Shown here: positions 52,046-61,699 of the stretch, piece after piece
Numbering within the stretch: position 1 is the first letter of the stretch
Layout of the letters: every line of letters starts with the position of its first letter
Source: Devosia algicola
GTDB lineage: Bacteria > Pseudomonadota > Alphaproteobacteria > Rhizobiales > Devosiaceae
NCBI RefSeq assembly: GCF_028816455.1
Contig: NZ_CP118246.1
Coordinates: forward strand, 2,358,001-2,422,000
Length of the DNA: 64,000 nucleotides
Direction of reading: 5' to 3'
The notes under the pieces: model-generated
What the model was told of the DNA's origin: nothing
The model's input: the letters and a program-made list of their open reading frames with translations, nothing else
Database searches by the model: none
Made by a program: the position numbers and the translations under genes

Positions 52046-52757
52046 TCACGATTCTGATTGCGGGTACTCGTCATGCAGACGAACCCAGCTCATGGTGCCG
52101 CCGGTCTCGTTGCGGCCCTTGGGCGCCAGGTCGAGCCAGTTGAAGGCACCCATCAGAAGCTCTGTGCCACGATGATAAGTCGAGTAGGCGTGGAAGACGT
52201 CGCCATCCTCGTCCTTGACGAAAACGCTGACGCCGAACATGTCCGGGGACCTTTGGATCCTGAATTTGTCGTAGTTGTAGAGCGCGCGGCCGGCGGCACG
52301 GTCCGCCTCGGTGAAGGCCACACCGAAATCGTAGGCGAAGTCGCCCTCGCCGCACGAAACCCAGGGAAAGGTCCAGCCCAACCGGGCTCTCACCTGCTCG
52401 ATCCGCGCGATCGGTGCGCGCGATATCGCAGCAAAGGCGAGGTCAGCCTGCTCGAAATGCTGCCGCGCCGCGTCGACGTGATCCATCGTATAGGAACAGC
52501 CTGGACAAATATGGTCGGAGTCCGGCGTGAGCATGAAGTGGTAGATGGCGAGCCTGGCTGCGATCCTCGAACAGATCGAGCAAGGTGCACTTGCCGTCCG
52601 GCCCGTCGAAGACATAGCCTTTCTCGATCTTGACCCAAGGCATCTGCCGGCGTTCGGCGCGCAGAGCGTCGAGCGCATGGGTCATCTCCAATTCCTTTGC
52701 CAGAAGCGCCTTGCGCGCGGCGAGCCAGTCTTCGCGTGAAACGATGGTCGGTTGCAT
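52046..52757 (-). CDS. DUF899 thioredoxin-like protein, one frameshift
   Basis: About 236 residues when repaired, ATG at 52757 with GGGAG. Features are MQPTIVSREDWLAARKALLA, ERRQMPWVKIEKGYVFDGP, CPGCSYTMDHVD (a CxxC) and FVKDEDGDVFHAYSTYHRG. Break at 52550-52555 (GAGCCT for GAGCT); repaired text is FEDRSQLAIYHFMLTPDSDH. Biochemical role unknown; the family is thioredoxin-fold. Confidence 0.8.
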
Positions 52758-52759
52758 GA

Positions 52760-53050
52760 TCAATCTCCCTGATTTTGCTTGGCGGCTTGAGTGATTTGTC
52801 GTGAGCGCGCGGAAACGAATCTGAGCCAGGGCGGCACGTGAAAGAGGCTCATCAGCAGATACATGAAAGGCATGCCGCCGATGGGCAGACCGTCGGGTCC
52901 CGACGCGCAGATCATGGCCTGTACGTCATTCGCCGAAATCCAGGCCATCAGCGCGAATGCTGGCGAAGCGGCAAAACTGAGCCAGGTTGCGCCATCTCGC
53001 GACAGCTGGATACCGCGACCACATTCTCTTGCTATTGTGAACATCGACAT
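52760..53050 (-). CDS. Small membrane protein, unknown
   Basis: 96 residues with two hydrophobic segments (TWLSFAASPAFALMAWISA; MPFMYLLMSLFHVPPWL). First gene of the leftward DUF899/MFS run, divergent from the regulator at 53159. No family recognised. Confidence 0.6.
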   Translation of the reverse strand: MSMFTIARECGRGIQLSRDGATWLSFAASPAFALMAWISANDVQAMICASGPDGLPIGGMPFMYLLMSLFHVPPWLRFVSARSRQITQAAKQNQGD

Positions 53051-53158
53051 CTTCGCACTCTCAATTCAACTTTGCCGATACTATTCGGCGTTGGAGCCTG
53101 ACGAAGATGTAGGGCCGTACGACAGGAGGGCGTGAGTAACAAGTGTGACGGGATTTGA

Positions 53159-54379
53159 ATGGACTCTCTGATCAACTCTGCTGCACGAGCGCTTGCGGAA
53201 GGCGATCCGCTTGCAGCGCTCAAGCGCATCGCACTGCGCGACGACGCTCCGGCGCTCGCGTTGCGCGGCATCGCCATGGCGCAACTCGGCGAACTTGCGC
53301 GCGCGAAGGAGTTGCTGGGAAACGCGGGGCACGCTTTCGGCGCCGGGGAGCCCGTGGCCCGTGCGCGATGCCACCTCGCCATGGCCGAGATCGCATTGGT
53401 CACCCGCGATCTCGGCCGGCCGATGGCGGGGCTCGGCGGGGCCCGATCGACGCTGGAGAAATTTGGAGACCTCCCGAACGCCGCGCATGCGGGCTATCTC
53501 GAAGCACGGCGCTTGCTGTTGATTGGCCGTCTCGACGAGGCGGAGGGGATCCTCGACGACCTCGATGTGGATATGTTGCCCCCAACGTCTCGCGCAGGCT
53601 ACGCAATGGTGGTCGCTGGCATTGCAATGCGACGCATCCACGCGAAACCTGCGCGCGACGCACTCGAACGCGCCAGAAGTGCTGCCGCCGATGTCGGAAA
53701 TGCTGCATTGAATGTCGAGGTCGATCGAGCCGTACAGGCGTTAGAAGCGCCGGCCGCCCGCCTGATTGCGCGCGATGGAGAACGACTCCTTTTCCTCGAT
53801 GAAGTCGAGGCCCTCATCGCTTCCGACTCGCTCATCATTGATGCGTGTCGGAATGTTGTTCGTGGCGGATCGACCATCATTTCTCTGGCCAGCCGCCCGG
53901 TTCTGTTCGCGCTCATGCGAGTGCTCGGCGAAGACTGGCCGGATGACGCGAGCCGGGACGAGCTCGTCATCCGTGCTTTTCGGGCACGGGAGGCAGATGA
54001 ATCGCATCGCGCGCGACTGCGGGTTGAAATCGGGCGCTTGCGTGAAGCGATCGGTCCACTTGCGGAGATACACGCCACGGAGCAGGGTTTCGTATTAGAG
54101 CCCCATAAAGCCAGGGCAGTCTCGGTGCTGGCCCCGCCCATTGAGAACGAAAATGGCGACGTGCTAGCGCTTCTGGCCAATGGAGAGGCTTGGTCCAGCT
54201 CCGCGTTAGCGTTGGCGCTCGACGTCAGCCCGCGGACGGTGCAACGGGCGCTCGACGCCCTTGCTGAAAAAGGCAAGGCGGAATGGTTCGGCCAGGGACG
54301 GGCACGTCGTTGGATCGCCACGAGCATTCCAGGTTTCCCGACAAGCTTGTTACTCCCTGCCAACGGTGTTGTGGGCTAA
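53159..54379 (+). CDS. TPR-like protein with C-terminal winged helix, transcriptional regulator
   Basis: 406 residues. The N-terminal ~190 residues are Ala-rich helical repeats (ALRGIAMAQLGELARAKELL), the middle section is unassigned, and the C-terminal HTH is SSALALALDVSPRTVQRALD then ALAEKGKAEWFGQGRARRW. It probably controls the divergent small-membrane/DUF899/MFS operon and the downstream propeller gene, 9 bases after its stop. Ligand unknown. Intact. Confidence 0.7.
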   Translation: MDSLINSAARALAEGDPLAALKRIALRDDAPALALRGIAMAQLGELARAKELLGNAGHAFGAGEPVARARCHLAMAEIALVTRDLGRPMAGLGGARSTLEKFGDLPNAAHAGYLEARRLLLIGRLDEAEGILDDLDVDMLPPTSRAGYAMVVAGIAMRRIHAKPARDALERARSAAADVGNAALNVEVDRAVQALEAPAARLIARDGERLLFLDEVEALIASDSLIIDACRNVVRGGSTIISLASRPVLFALMRVLGEDWPDDASRDELVIRAFRAREADESHRARLRVEIGRLREAIGPLAEIHATEQGFVLEPHKARAVSVLAPPIENENGDVLALLANGEAWSSSALALALDVSPRTVQRALDALAEKGKAEWFGQGRARRWIATSIPGFPTSLLLPANGVVG

Positions 54380-54388
54380 GTTCAAGAA

Positions 54389-55021
54389 ATGAAACACGCA
54401 GTTGCCGAAATCATTCGTGAATATGGTCCCTTTCCCGAAGTGGATAGCGTCCACGGGGTAAGCTTTGACGGCCGCCGGGTCTGGATGGCGACTGGAACCA
54501 GGCTGGACGCCTTTGATCCGGACAGCGGGGAGATGTTGAACTCACACAATGTCGTCGCCGATGCCGGCACAGCGTTCGACGGCGAGCACCTGTTTCAGAT
54601 TGCAGAGGCCGTGATCCAGAAGATCGATCCGAAGACAGGCGAGGTACTCGCCACGATCCCGGCGCCAGGCGATGGTGGCGATTCCGGCCTTGCTTGGGCT
54701 GAAGGCTCGCTCTGGGTCGGGCAGCATCGCGGTCGCAAGATCCACCAAATAGACCCCGACACGGGAAAGGTGCTCAGCACGATCGAAACCGAGCGCTTCG
54801 TCACGGGTGTCACATGGGTGGGCGGCGATCTCTGGCATGGTACGTGGGAAAACGACGAGAGCGATCTCCGGCGCGTCGACCCATCGAGCGGTGAGGTGCT
54901 GGAGCGGCTGGATATGCCGGCTGGAACCGGGGTGTCGGGCCTCGAATCCGACGGCGCTGATCGCTTTTTCTGCGGAGGCGGAGACAGCGGGAAGGTGCGT
55001 TCGATCCGCAGGCCGAGGTGA
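54389..55021 (+). CDS. Vgb/glutamine-cyclotransferase-like beta-propeller
   Basis: 210 residues with four or more propeller repeats (VWMATGTRLDAFDPDSGEML; IQKIDPKTGEVLATIPAPGD; IHQIDPDTGKVLSTIETERF; LRRVDPSSGEVLERLDMPAG). Resembles virginiamycin B lyase/streptogramin-lyase-like propellers, without evidence for catalysis. No signal peptide. Pairs with the preceding regulator. Intact. Confidence 0.7.
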   Translation: MKHAVAEIIREYGPFPEVDSVHGVSFDGRRVWMATGTRLDAFDPDSGEMLNSHNVVADAGTAFDGEHLFQIAEAVIQKIDPKTGEVLATIPAPGDGGDSGLAWAEGSLWVGQHRGRKIHQIDPDTGKVLSTIETERFVTGVTWVGGDLWHGTWENDESDLRRVDPSSGEVLERLDMPAGTGVSGLESDGADRFFCGGGDSGKVRSIRRPR

Positions 55022-55885
55022 ACCGAAACTGCGATACGAAGTAAGAACTGGTTACGGCCGGGCATGTTCCCATGCAAGTTGGCGCATTGTAGCGAGCGCT
55101 ACGCGGCCGATTGAACCAATGAGCACAGATGGGCAGATTCTCCCGCGACCACACTTACTTGCCTAGCGACATCCCTAAGGTCATCCGGCCTCATGGGTCG
55201 GCCGCCTAGCGGCAAGTTAAGATGGATGCACCCTCCTGATTTGTATCTGCATCGAAACCCGAACCGCTCGCGAGCCCGTTTCGCAGTGATGGATTAACCC
55301 GTATTGGCAAGAAGCAAGATCGTTAGCCATGGTAAGGGATATGCGGAGGTAAGGCGTCAATCCGCTCCAAAACTGATTCCGATAACTGTTGTAGGACCTC
55401 TGGCGATCCCAAACACCGGTATTACAGCCGAGGCAACTTAAAACTTCGCCTTCAATCGCAGCCCGCCGATTTGCACTCTACGGTGGCCGTTTCTTGTACA
55501 TCGATAAGATCAGGCTTTTCATCGCTGAATTAGCACTTTCTCATGAAATCGCCGATTGTCGGCGGGATCTGAGAGTGATGGCAGCACAGCGGGAAAGGAT
55601 GGTTCAGAAAGACCACAACTCCACGGGTAAGGTGGGGTGTGCTAACGCGCACCTTGCTTCGGACGAACCTGTGCTTCGTCTGGCGCGTCTGACCGGTCGC
55701 CAGATTGCGCGCGAGCAATTCGAGCGGCAGAATTCTCGGGAACGAAAGGCTCACTCGGCAAAAGAGCAGCAAACTTACGTAGGCTGCATCACATACAGGC
55801 ATGTTGCCCCGGTGGCAAGATCGTCGCCGGGGCTTCGATATTTGATCTTGAGACCATAATGGTCTCGTGCTATATAGAGGCTCAA
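55022..55885. other. Largely gene-free stretch
   Basis: About 860 bases with no gene I can support. A 121-codon frame at 55494-55859 has irregular codon use and no family features. The last bases (TATATAGAGG) may include the -10 of the higBA promoter. Confidence 0.4.
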
Positions 55886-56209
55886 ATGAGGATTATTGCC
55901 CGCCGCACCTTACGGGACTTCGTCGATAGCCTCGCGGGGCAAAAGGATCAGCCGGCCGTGAAAGCCGCGCTCGATGCCTGGTTCGATGAAGTCAGCAAGG
56001 CAGAGTGGGCGAGCTCCGCCGATGTGAAGAGACACTACGCCACGGCCAGCATCGTCAACGCCGAGCGGATTGTCTTCAACATCAAGGGAAACGACTACCG
56101 CCTGGTGGTGGCCGTCGACTTCGAGAAGGGCATCGTCTGGATCAAGTGGATCGGCACCCACAAGGCATATGACAGAATAGACGTAGCTGAGGTGAGACAT
56201 GGCGACTGA
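55886..56209 (+). CDS. higB: HigB mRNA interferase toxin
   Basis: 107 residues from the ATG at 55886. MRIIARRTLRDFVDSLAGQK, VKRHYATASIVNAERIVFNI and NDYRLVVAVDFEKGIVWIKW then GTHKAYDRI are diagnostic for HigB. Ribosome-dependent mRNA cleavage is established for the family. Overlaps higA by 11 bases. Intact. Confidence 0.9.
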   Translation: MRIIARRTLRDFVDSLAGQKDQPAVKAALDAWFDEVSKAEWASSADVKRHYATASIVNAERIVFNIKGNDYRLVVAVDFEKGIVWIKWIGTHKAYDRIDVAEVRHGD

Positions 56210-56580
56210 GCCTGAGACCTATCCGCTCCGAAGCGGACTACGATGTAGCACTCGAAGAGGTCGAACGCCTTTGGGGCGCCAAGAGCGGCACACCGGAAGG
56301 CGACCGCCTCGACGTGCTCGCAACTCTGATCGAAGTCTATGAGACGAAGCACTATCCGATGGATCCGCCCGATCCAATCGAGGCGATCCGGTTTCGGATG
56401 GAGCAGCAGGGGCTCACCCGCAAGGATCTCGAACCGATGATCGGTCCCCGCAACCGGGTCGCCGACATCCTCAACCGCAAGCGTGGCTTGTCGATCGACA
56501 TGATCCGGCACTTGCATGAACAGCTCGGGATTTCCGCCGAGGTGCTGATCCGGCCGAGCCGCTTCGACAAGGTTGCATGA
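56199..56580 (+). CDS. higA: HigA antitoxin, one frameshift
   Basis: About 126 residues when repaired, from the ATG at 56199. Break at 56208-56213 (GAGCCT for GAGCT); removing one C gives MATELRPIRSEADYDVALEE, the canonical HigA start. It continues to an HTH (MIGPRNRVADILNRKRGLSI). The altered motif lies within the higB/higA overlap, just at the higB stop. Thirteen bases before the recombinase gene, so higBA may be part of the element's core. Confidence 0.85.
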
Positions 56581-56593
56581 CCGGAGGATTCGC

Positions 56594-58292
56594 ATGATGC
56601 GTGTCGCGCTCTACGCCCGCTATTCCTCGGACAATCAGCGGGAGGCTTCGATCGAGGACCAGTTCCGTATATGCCGAGAGCAGGCGAAGCGTGAGAAATG
56701 GAAGGTCGTCGGCACCTACAAGGATGCCGGCATCTCCGGTGCGAGCATGATCTTGCGTCCGGGCATCCAGTCACTGCTGCAGGACGCCCAGGCCGGACAG
56801 TTCGACATGGTGATGTCCGAAGCCCTGGATCGCATCTCCCGCGACCAGGCCGACGTCGCGACTTTCTTCAAGCATCTGAAATTCGCCGGCGTACCGATCG
56901 TAACGCTGGCGGAAGGCGAGATCAGCGAGTTGCATGTCGGCCTGAAGGGCACGATGAATGCGCTGTTCCTCAAGGATCTTGCAGCGAAGACCCATCGGGG
57001 CCTTCGTGGTCGCGTGGAGGAAGGCAAGTCTGGTGGCGGGCTCTGCTATGGCTACAAGGTCGTCAAGCAACTCGATGCCCGAGGTGATCCGATCCGAGGC
57101 GACCGAGAAGTCAACGAGGCTGAGGCAAATATCATCCGCTGCGTCTTCCGGGAATTTGCATCAGGAATCGGTCCGCGAACGATCGCCCGCACATTGAACG
57201 AGGAGGGCATTCCGGGTCCTAACGGCAAGCCGTGGGGAGACACCACGATCCGTGGCCATGTGAAGCGCGGAACAGGTCTCATCAATAACGAGCTCTATAT
57301 TGGCCGCCTGATCTGGAACAGGCTGCGCTACATCAAGGACCCAAGCACCGGCAAGCGTGTCTCGCGCCTCAACCCGGAGAGTGACTGGCTGATCCGCGAG
57401 GTGCCCGAACTGCGGATTGTCGATGATGCGCTTTGGCAAGCGGTGCGCGATCGGCAGGCGGTGATCGCCGACAAATACGCGAACGTCACCGAGGCGGTCC
57501 GCAAGCACCACAAGAAGAACCAGCTCAATGCCAAGCGCCGGCCTCAGTCTCTTCTGTCCGGTCTGGTCTTCTGCGGTTGCTGTGGGGGTCCTTACTCGCT
57601 GCGCGGCGCTGGCCGCTTTGCCTGCTCGAACCACATCAGCAAAGGCACTTGTTCCAACAGCCGCACCATTCCGCGCGAAGAGTTGGAGAACCGCGTTCTC
57701 TCAGGTCTCAGGGATCGGATGATGACACCTGAGGTCGCCGCAGAGGCCATGCGCGCCTACGCGGAGGAAACCAACCGGCTGAACCGCGAGCGCCGCTCGA
57801 ACGGCAATGCCTGGCAGGCGGAATTGGCTAAGGTGGAGAAGGACATCCGCGGAATCATCGAGGCAATCAAAGCCGGCATGTTCCATGAGAGCATGAAAGG
57901 GGAGATGACGGCGCTGGAAGCCCGCAAGGCCGAGCCTGGCCGCCCTGCTGGCCGACGCGCCGGAGGACAAACCAGACCTGTTACCAACGGCCTCAACGAT
58001 CTACGCGAAGAAGGTCGCAAACCCCACACAGGCCCTGAATCGCCCCGCAGAGCGCCAGGAAGCGGCCTAGGCCCTGCGGATGCTGATTGAGAAGATCGTC
58101 CTCACTCCAGGCCAGAAACGCGGCGAGATCGATGCCACGCTTTATGGCGAACTTGGACAGATCCTGGCGTGGACGGAGCGGCAAGCCCTTGGAAAGGCTT
58201 CAAAAACAAACACTCCCGGAGGGGCTTCCTCGGGAGTGTTGGTATCGGTGGTTGCGGGAGTAGGATTTGAACCTACGACCTTCAGGTTATGA
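56594..58292 (+). CDS. Large serine recombinase (integrase) of the island, one frameshift and one in-frame stop
   Basis: About 560 residues when repaired, ATG at 56594 or 56597. The resolvase domain has the catalytic Ser in LYARYSSDNQ and DRISRDQADVATFF; then comes the recombinase domain (GPRTIARTLNEEGIPGPNGK), a zinc-ribbon (VFCGCCGGPY ... FACSNH ... GTCSNS) and a coiled coil. Break at 57932-57937 (GAGCCT for GAGCT; repaired AELAALLADAPEDKPDLLP). A TAG at 58068-58070 interrupts before ALRMLIEKIVLTP. The frame then runs through the tRNA terminator into the tRNA (VVAGVGFEPTTF), as in many such genes next to tRNAs. If both lesions are real the protein is truncated within the coiled coil. Confidence 0.8.
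58209..58240 (-). terminator. Terminator downstream of tRNA-fMet
   Basis: Stem AACACTCCCG / CGGGAGTGTT followed leftward by TGTTTTTG, placed right after the tRNA CCA end. It lies inside the recombinase frame. Confidence 0.75.
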
Positions 58293-58325
58293 GCCTGACG
58301 GGCTACCGGGCTGCTCCATCCCGCG
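58249..58325 (-). tRNA. Initiator tRNA-Met (CAT)
   Basis: 77 nt including encoded CCA. Anticodon CAT in loop CTCATAA, C1:A72 mismatch at the acceptor end (CGCGGGA / TCCCGCA) that marks an initiator, and T-arm GTAGG-TTCAAAT-CCTAC. The anticodon stem has GG/CC plus an A29:U41 pair instead of three G:C pairs, known from rhizobia. The D-stem has an A11:C24 mismatch (GAGC against GCCC), because 58301 is G where A is expected. On the + strand the canonical base would create GAGCT, the motif altered throughout this sequence. Confidence 0.93.
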
Positions 58326-58475
58326 CTAAATACGCCCCTCAAAACAGGGGTCAGCAACGCGACCAGTGTCGCGGTGTGTCGGCTATATAGGGAGTCATGG
58401 CACAGACCTCAAGGTCTAAATCTGCCAATGTGATAGTTTTTTGGCGAATCCCCGGTTTGCAGCAACCGGCCGCTC
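58326..58475 (-). promoter_or_regulatory. tRNA-fMet upstream region
   Basis: Contains the tRNA promoter: TTGCTG and TATTTA lie 19 bases apart with a CCCCTGTTTTGAGGGG hairpin between, or alternatively an upstream TATATA near 58386. It ends at the IS insertion. Confidence 0.4.
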
Positions 58476-59796
58476 TGAATCGTCCCGGTTTCACCGGAGA
58501 CCTTTAGCTTCATTTCACGCGACCATATCGAGCACGTCGCGCTGTGCATAGAAGTTCTCTTCAGCCTCTGCTGGCGGGATGGTTCCGATGGGGCCAAGCA
58601 GGCGTCTGTGGTTGAACCAATCGACCCATCCGAGGGTGGCCATTTCCAGATCTTGCATGTTGCGCCATGGACCCTGGCGGTGGACCAGCTCGGTTTTGTA
58701 GAGACCGTTAATCGTCTCAGCGAGGGCGTTATCATACGAGTCCCCGACGCTGCCGACCGATGGTTCGATGCCTGCTTCGGCCAAACGCTCGGTGTATCGA
58801 ATGGACAAATATTGCCCGCCGCGATCCGAGTGGTGAACCAATCCGCTCTTTTGGACCGGCCGTCGATCATGCAGGGCCTGCTCGAGAGCATCGAGAACAA
58901 AGTCAGTTTTGGCCGATCGTGAGACCCGCCATCCGACGATGCGATCAGCGAATGTGTCGATGACAAAGGCCACATAGATGAAGCCTTGCCACGTGGACAC
59001 ATAGGTAAAATCGCTGACCCAGAGCAGGTTCGGTGCAGGCGCCCGGAACACGCGGTTTACCTTGTCACGCGGACAGGGCGCTGACGTGTCAGGGACCGTC
59101 GTCTTGACCACCTTTCCACGCACGGCACCACGGATGCCGATCTGTTTCATCAAGCGCTCCACCGTGCAGCGCGCCAGCGTATAGCCTTCCCGCTTTAGCT
59201 GATGCCACGCCGGACCCCATAGACCTGATAGTTTTCATCCCAGATCCGTTTGACCTCCGGACGCAACTCCATGTCACGCCGATGCCGTGCGGAGGCTTTG
59301 GAGGGATCGGCTTCGCACGCCAGACGATGATAATATGTTGACGGCGCGATCGGCAGGACTCTGCAGATCGACTCGACGCCGTAAACAGCGCGCTGATCTT
59401 CAATGAAGGCGATCATCGCTTCAGTGGGCGGTCGAGTTCCGCCTGCGCAAAATAAGCTGACGCCTTGCGCAGGATCTCATTCGCCTGGCGCAACTCGCGG
59501 ACCTCACGTTCCAGGGCCTTGATCCGATCCCGTTCCTCGGTCGTGACACCGTCGCGCATACCGCTGTCTTTCTCGGCCTGCTTGACCCATTCGCGCAGGG
59601 TCTGGGGAATACAGCCGATCTTCGGTGCAATGGCCGCAATCGCGCCCGCCTGCGTTTCGTATGAGCCTTGATGCTCAAACACCATCCTGACCGCTCGTGC
59701 GCGGACCTCGGGCGAGTAGCGATTTGCCATTTTGCTTTTCGTCATAACCACCATCCTTACTTAAGTTGATGTCTCCGACAAACTCGGGGCGATTCA
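58476..59796 (-). mobile_element. Full-length IS3-family element, 1321 bp, with CTC target duplication
   Basis: Inverted repeats TGAATCGTCCCGGTTTCACC... / TGAATCGCCCCGAGTTTGTC.... 3-bp repeat CTC at 58473-58475 and 59797-59799. orfA 59413-59754 ([20 protein letters not shown], leucine-zipper region [14 protein letters not shown]). orfB from 59416 ([20 protein letters not shown]) to 58515, with DDE motifs in WVSDFTYVS, HHSDRGGQYLS and YDNALAETINGLYKTE. orfB is broken near 59208: VYGVRR then WHQLKREGYTL, best explained by loss of a GTGT unit. Inserted between the tRNA and the native aldo/keto reductase gene. Confidence 0.9.
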
Positions 59797-59904
59797 CTCA
59801 CAATCGATCGGCGCGGTAGAAAAACTATTGGTTTCAGCCATTTGCCATTCCATATCAGGGCGTCGCCAATTAGGGTGCATCCAAACAAACGAGAGCTTGC
59901 CCCA

Positions 59905-60941
59905 ATGAAACGTAATCCGCTTGGCCGCACCGGTCTCGACGTCACGGAAATCTGCCTTGGTACCATGACCTGGGGCAGCCAGAATAGCGAAGAGGAAGGG
60001 CACGCCCAAATCGATCATGCCCTCGACGCCGGCGTCAATTTCATGGATACCGCCGAAATATACGCAGTACCCCCTTCGCCCAAAACCTCGGGCCGTACCG
60101 AAGAAATTATTGGCAGCTGGTTCAAAAAAACCGGCAAACGCGACCAATGGATTCTGGCCAGCAAGGTCGCGGGTGGCGGCAATGATCATATTCGCGACGG
60201 CGCGCGCGCCAGTGGTGAGTCGATCCGCCAGGCCATCAATGCCAGCCTGCAACGCCTGCAGACTGATTATGTTGATCTTTACCAGATCCACTGGGCCTCG
60301 CGTGGCAGCTATAATTTTCAGAACTCCTGGACATACGCGCCGCACCGGCAAGATACCCACGATGTCATGGACAATCTGCACGATATGCTCGAAGTGCTGT
60401 CCGACTTGGTCAAGCAGGGCAAAATCCGCCACGTCGGCGTATCAAACGAGACCACATGGGGCATTGCCCAATGGTTGCGGCTGGCCGACCAGTACAAACT
60501 GCCGCGTGTCGCCAGCGTTCAGAATGAGTATAGCCTGCTCCGCCGCCACTTTGACCTCGATATGGCCGAGCTTGCGCACCATGAAAACGTTGGTCTTCTG
60601 GCCTACTCCCCCTTGCCGCGGGCCTGTTGACTGGAAAATACCGCAACGGTGCCGTCCCCAAGGGTAGCCGCGCCGATTACCAAAAGGGCTTGTGGCGCTC
60701 AAACGAAGTGTCGAGCGCTGCGGTCGATGCCTATGTCGACCTGGCCAAGGCACACAATCTCGACCCGGCACAAATGGCGTTGGCATTTTGCCTTACCCGC
60801 AAATTCATGACCACAGTAATCATCGGCGCAACGTCTCTTGATCAACTCAAGACAAATCTCGGTGCGGTCGACGTCCACCTGTCGCACGAACTGCTCGCCG
60901 AAATTGAATCCCTGCATCGCCGCTTCCCGCGCCCCTTCTAG
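59905..60941 (+). CDS. Aldo/keto reductase (Tas/YajO-like), one frameshift
   Basis: About 345 residues when repaired, ATG at 59905. AKR features are GRTGLDVTEICLGTMTWGSQ, NFMDTAEIY (catalytic Asp and Tyr), ILASKV (Lys) and YVDLYQIHW (His). NADPH-dependent reduction of an unknown carbonyl; similarity is to Tas-type proteins. The break near 60617 is in a C run (TCCCCCTTGCC; with one more C it reads YSPLAAGLLTGKYRNG). Confidence 0.85.
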
Positions 60942-61010
60942 CCTCAACACTTCGCCATCGCGCCGCTTTCGGCTATAGTCGACCAACCGCAATTGGATAG
61001 TTGGAACGCC

Positions 61011-61699
61011 ATGACCCTGGTGTCGACCCTGTTTCCGCTGCTCTGCTACTGCGCCAACAATGTCGGCGTGCCCTGGCTGGAGCGGATTCGATCCTCTTTG
61101 TCGGTGATCATGAACATGTAGCGTCGCCGTTGGGTTGCCAACGCCGCAGGCCGGGACAATCCCTTCGATGCCATATTGTCGGGCAATATCATGGGGTCGG
61201 TGAGCCTTCATGACCTCCACCGCAGTATTGCTTGTTCTCGCCGTCTTTACCGTCTTCGGGCAGATGGCCCCGCTGATGGCAGCGTTGGAGTCGGTGTCCC
61301 TCGATCGGGTCTATTCTGTCAGTGAAGTACAACTCCATCTGGCGGTTATGCTGGCCATGTTTGCGCTGGCGTTCTTTTCATTCACGCTGTCGTTGCGCCA
61401 ATTTAATCACTTCTGCATCATGCTCGGGGCGCTCGACCACAAATCCACACCGGCCCCCGAAGAAATCGACTCCATCGCCCGGGTGAATGCCCTGGGTGCG
61501 CAGAATTTCAATAGCGGCATACGAGCCTGTTATTTTTCTGTCGCCAGCGTCGCCCTGGTTCGCAGTCGAATGGCTCGCCCTCTTGACCAGCCTACTCACG
61601 GTGCTGATCCTGATCCAACGTGAGTTCTTTTCAACGGCACATCGCGCCGCGGCCTCGGCGGCCGTTCAGGCTAATCGGCGGGCTGACCAAAAGAGTTAA
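61011..61699 (+). CDS. DUF599 family membrane protein, disrupted three times
   Basis: About 230 residues in pieces. RRRWVANAAGRDNPFDAILS, SGNIMGSVSFMTSTAVLLVL (after repair), HLAVMLAMFALAFFSFTLSL and LNSGIRACYF-like text match DUF599, a family with about four helices and no known function. Lesions: an in-frame TAG at 61125-61127 (MNM*RRRWV), GAGCCT for GAGCT at 61202-61207, and an extra C near 61560 (GCCCTGG; repaired VAWFAVEWLALL). The 3' end overlaps the convergent hydrolase gene by 29 bases. Confidence 0.6.

Larger units (their letters stand above)
35125..58251. mobile_element. Mosaic integrative island at the tRNA-fMet gene
   Basis: Bounded by the 12-bp repeat described above. The evidence is a serine recombinase adjacent to the tRNA 3' end, a conjugation gene remnant (trbI), two toxin-antitoxin pairs, an AbiEii pair, a pAgo remnant and dense IS debris, in contrast to the IS-free regular operons on the left. 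The number of truncated elements indicates repeated insertion and deletion, so it is unlikely to be self-transmissible now. Confidence 0.65.

Noticed and set aside
53155..54363. Long alternative-frame and antisense frames over the regulator gene
   Set aside because: Shadows of a GC-rich gene whose + frame from 53159 has a clear C-terminal winged helix.
55494..55859. 121-codon open frame
   Set aside because: No family, irregular codon use, no ribosome-binding site, and a competing antisense frame of similar length.
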